Origin: Rotaria socialis | Taxonomy: Eukaryota > Rotifera > Eurotatoria > Philodinida > Philodinidae | Length of the DNA: 64,000 bases | Assembly: GCA_905331475.1 (NCBI GenBank) | Contig: CAJNYU010001982.1 | Coordinates: 174,125-238,124 of the forward strand | Direction: 5' to 3' | Shown: in pieces, positions 60,999 to 64,000 of the stretch | Position numbering within the stretch: the stretch's first letter is position 1 | How the letters are laid out: each line of letters begins with the position of its first letter | The notes under the pieces: generated by a model | What the model was told of the DNA's origin: nothing | Seen by the model: only the letters and a program-made list of their open reading frames with translations | Database searches by the model: none | Translations under genes and position numbers: made by a program

Positions 60999-61938
60999 AT
61001 GCTATCTATATCATGCACATTTATTGGTATATGTTTATTCATATTGGGTTCATCAAGCAATGGATTATGTATATTAGTATTTCTTCGAAAGCAATTTCGT
61101 TATCGTATTATAACACCATATTTTATTGTTTTATTATCCGCTGATTCAATTTATTTATTATTTCGCTTACTGAAATTACCTTATTATTCACAAACACTAT
61201 TTAAACTTCCTAGAAATACGGAAGAATCATGTTCAAAAACATTTCTTGCGCGAGTATTTGAACATGCAACACAAACATGGCCAGAACCATTTGTTCCATT
61301 GGTTCATTATGAGACCTATATGCGTTTTTCGTTAATATTAATGTCAATCATGTCAGTTCAACGAACAACATTTATAACACGTTCATTAAAATGTTTCGTT
61401 CTACCATCAACATTTACCGATAAACATAAATATAAATCGACGCTTCTACTCATTGTGTCCGCTTTTATATTTGCATATATATTTGAATTTGCTGGTTTAA
61501 CCTTATTTTGTTCGAAATCAAACAATCGTAATATAACATATGATTGGTTTGTCTACATGAATAAATATATGGAAAATACAACATATATTTTAACAAATAC
61601 AATAACTGATGAACCAAAAGCTTTAAGATGTGTTAATTACGCAATAAAGAATTTTCAAAAAAATAAAACACTGTTAATAGGAAAAAATCCAGTGTGTACT
61701 CACGATCGATTAATAGATATTTTAACATACTATTTTGACCTACATCAAAAGCCGATTGTTAATTTAATACAAAAAATTATACTTAATCAAACAGGCCATC
61801 GAATCTCACGCAATGAAATACGACGCAAATATCATTTTCATGAATGTATTTTTCCTCAGCAAGCAAAGTTTTTTCATCGTTATTATAATTTCATGTATAG
61901 CCGTATGTTTGCTTTCAATCGACATACATTACTTTTAG
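60999..61938 (+). CDS. GPCR N-terminal half (TM1 to start of TM5), separated from its C-terminal half
   Basis: An acceptor-like TTTTCAG ends at 60993 and the first ATG is at 60999. The frame is open to a donor G|GTAAGA at 61938/61939; reading on gives only 15 further codons. TM1 is residues 2-29 (GICLFILGSSSNGLCILVFL, with GN replaced by SN-G), TM2 about 38-60 (FIVLLSADSIYLLF), TM3 about 103-128 with QRT in place of DRY, and TM4 about 146-171. A very long second extracellular loop of about 130 residues follows, with two cysteines and several NxT/S sequons, then the first residues of TM5 (FNRHTLLL). A bare N-terminal half with a good donor makes no receptor by itself. Its phase and position match the exon at 53865-54685 exactly, and joining the two gives 586 residues. 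Confidence 0.82.
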
Positions 61939-63617
61939 GTAAGAATTATAATAGTATTTATAATAATCAAAAGAAATCTTGAAAAAATTGTTTATATTAA
62001 TTTTATAATTCTACTGAAATTCAAACTCTGTATACTGATCACTTTTGATCGGAGGGAGGTAGAGAAACAAAAACGAAACGAAGTCATATTAGATAGCTTA
62101 TCATTAAGGTCAAAATAGAAGTTCTACCATTTCTATATTTAGGTTGAGTACAAAAATCGTTTCCTGATTTCGTAGTAGTTTTGAAAATTATCTATAGTTC
62201 TTTTACGGATAAAATTCAGTTTGCACGAACATTACATAAAGCAATTATCATAAATGACGGAAAATTTGTGAAGTTTTAGAATGTTAACTATAGGTGTTGT
62301 TTTTTGTTTCGTTGAATTAATTTAATAAAAATAGAAGCTTCTACCCAAATGCTGCGTGCCTGAATATGAGCCTTTTCATAATCATATAGGTGTCACTAGT
62401 TACGCATTCATTTAGGCGTACCGTAGAACGCTTTAAAGTTAATTGATTTTAGTTAAATTGGCGTACTTGATAAAAAAAAGCAACAACTTCCGTAGTCACG
62501 ATTTTGCTTTTTTGCCACTGTGCTTATACTAATTCAATGTTGGATTTATGGATTTTCTCTAATATATTAATCAAAACTACTGGTAAAATATGTCAACATT
62601 GATAAATCAAACTTATTTTGATGTGGTGAGACATGTCATAAATAATATACTTGACGCTTTTACTTTTCTAAGAGTAAACAAAATTTTCTTGAAACTATGC
62701 ATGCATGCGTGAGTGGAGACTTCTGTTCTGCTTAGTTCTTATGAAGTGTACTCTTGAATTAATATACTTGACAGACAATAATCCCTGACTTTATGAAAAG
62801 AAATGACTATAAGATATGACCACTAATATTTTATGAATTAATCTCTTGAGTTACTAAAAAAAGTATATTGTTATGATAGAAATTCACTCTTCAGACAATA
62901 AGGAGTAATAATGAACCGTCATTAAAAGTTAAATTTATGAAAGCTATGATAGTAATATGCTAAATAAAATGACATTCTAATTTAGTAGTCGGTTGGTAAT
63001 TGAACGAAATTGTGTCTATGATCTAAAACAAAATAGCTCTAAGATGATTGCTGATTGAATATTTAAGATGGGGTCGAAAAGACTAAGATAAACCCATAAA
63101 GCATTTTTTTCTAAATAGTTTCGAGCATGGAAAAGTATGTCAAATATACTATTATTCTATACTTCAATGCCAGCTTTTGGTCAGAACAGGAACTTCATGA
63201 TTCCTACTAACAGATAGTGTCAAATCGCTCATTAATATAGTTGATTAATAGAATCTATTTGTTATGATTTTTTTTTGCTCTTGAAAGCATTGCTGTATGT
63301 CTATGAGAAGATAGAACAACTAGTTTCAGTTTACATAACTAAGTTAGTAAAAATAGATCAATACTATTGCAAGAGAACAAGATTTATTATCTTAAAATTA
63401 CAAAAAAAGATAAACCTATAGCAGATATCCGAGCATCTGATGCGGTCGAACATTTTAAATAAGGCCTCAATTAATGAAATAACAGCGCTATGAATCAATA
63501 TGAAATACGACGCCCTTTTGTATGTTATTAATTACCCAAAACTTAACAGAAACTAAGATAAAAATATGAGAAGTGTTACTTGATGCCGGGTCGATCGTCA
63601 AAAACTAGAATAAGATG
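61939..63617. other. Sequence 3' of the N-terminal GPCR exon, probably former intron
   Basis: 1.7 kb with no exon continuing the receptor on the plus strand: no TM5-TM7 coding follows before the window ends. AT-rich, nothing else recognised. Confidence 0.5.
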
Positions 63618-64000
63618 CTTTTTGTGTACTCAAAAAGTGAGTACACTCTAAAATCGATCAGTGTGTCCGTCCATAGACAAGATAAATTCCGAAAGGAGAG
63701 TCAGATCGTGATGAAATTTTTCACACAGTTCAATTTCATGAATATCTCGGTCGAGTTCGAAGATGAGAAAGATCCGTCAAGAAATAGTTGAGTTAGCGAA
63801 AAAATTGCCATTTTTGACCAGACCATCCCTGAGGTCAGGGATACAGGGATTTTTTTTTAAAAAACAAATTTTTCTCAGGATTATTGACAACATATATAAA
63901 TCGACTCAGTTTTTAACGCTGATTCCGAATCTGATATTAGTTTTGAACTAAATCGTAGCTTTCTAACGAAGCATCGCCTGAAAAACGTCTCAAAATGCAA
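63618..64000 (+). repeat. Dispersed 0.5-kb repeat, copy 3 (cut by window end)
   Basis: Starts with TTTTTGTGTACTCAAAAAG and the same hairpin as the other copies. It matches copy 2 with few differences and is truncated only by the window edge. It lies in direct orientation to copy 1 and inverted to copy 2. Confidence 0.88.

Noticed and set aside
53865..61938. Two independent GPCR genes or trans-splicing as the explanation for the halves
   Set aside because: Each half lacks essential helices, and the flanking inverted repeats offer a simpler inversion explanation; trans-splicing of coding halves would need direct RNA evidence.
1..64000. CRISPR array, operons, prokaryotic promoters or Shine-Dalgarno sites
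   Set aside because: The window is eukaryotic with spliced genes; no regularly spaced direct repeats with unique spacers are seen.

Overview
The window is animal nuclear DNA: AT-rich, with multi-exon genes, short GT-AG introns (mostly 45-75 nt, a few of 0.8-1.8 kb), rhodopsin-class GPCRs and many short non-autonomous transposon relics. A bdelloid rotifer is my best guess. This rests on the intron style, the divergent FMRFamide-receptor-like GPCR, the abundance of small foldback repeats and a short TGTGGG run like the bdelloid telomere unit. No marker gene settles it. Exon structures below were assembled by hand from splice sites and reading phase, so they are models.

Layout. 234-5081 (-): about 17-exon coiled-coil protein. 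7915-7996 (-): tRNA-Leu(UAA). 8815-9184 (+): small secreted cysteine-rich protein. 10852-13906 (-): three-exon class A GPCR. 13907-25029: about 11 kb without a convincing gene, holding MITE-like elements, one copy of a 0.5-kb dispersed repeat and a tRNA-like sequence inside a perfect hairpin. 25030-29151 (-): C2H2 zinc-finger protein with BRCA1/BARD1-type tandem BRCT domains. 29706-30742 (-): acidic protein ending in a PAM2 (PABP-binding) motif. 30743-40522: gene-poor, with a 923-bp foldback element. 40523-40951 and 42207-42709 (-): two tandem paralogs of a small two-pass membrane protein. 44506-46423 (-): DUF4140/DUF4139 (F37C4.5-like) gene with in-frame stops and a frameshift, called a pseudogene. 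47562-48258 (+) and 48611-49531 (-): a convergent pair, an unrecognised 194-aa protein and an SH3 protein. 50980-51944: non-autonomous hAT element with an 8-bp target duplication. 52480-52945: minisatellite and foldback cluster.

The most striking feature is at the right end. One GPCR appears cut in two: its N-terminal half (TM1 to the start of TM5) lies on + at 60999-61938, and its C-terminal half (rest of TM5 to TM7 and tail) on - at 53865-54685. The splice phases of the halves fit exactly and the join falls inside TM5. The N-terminal half sits between two inverted, near-identical copies of the 0.5-kb repeat (56321-56842 on -, 63618 onward on +). Flipping the segment between them rebuilds one 586-codon gene. 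This is either a real inversion by recombination between repeats or an assembly flip at the same repeats.

The genes do not form an obvious pathway. Themes are signalling (two GPCRs, an SH3 protein), DNA-damage-type BRCT recognition and mRNA-binding-protein interaction.
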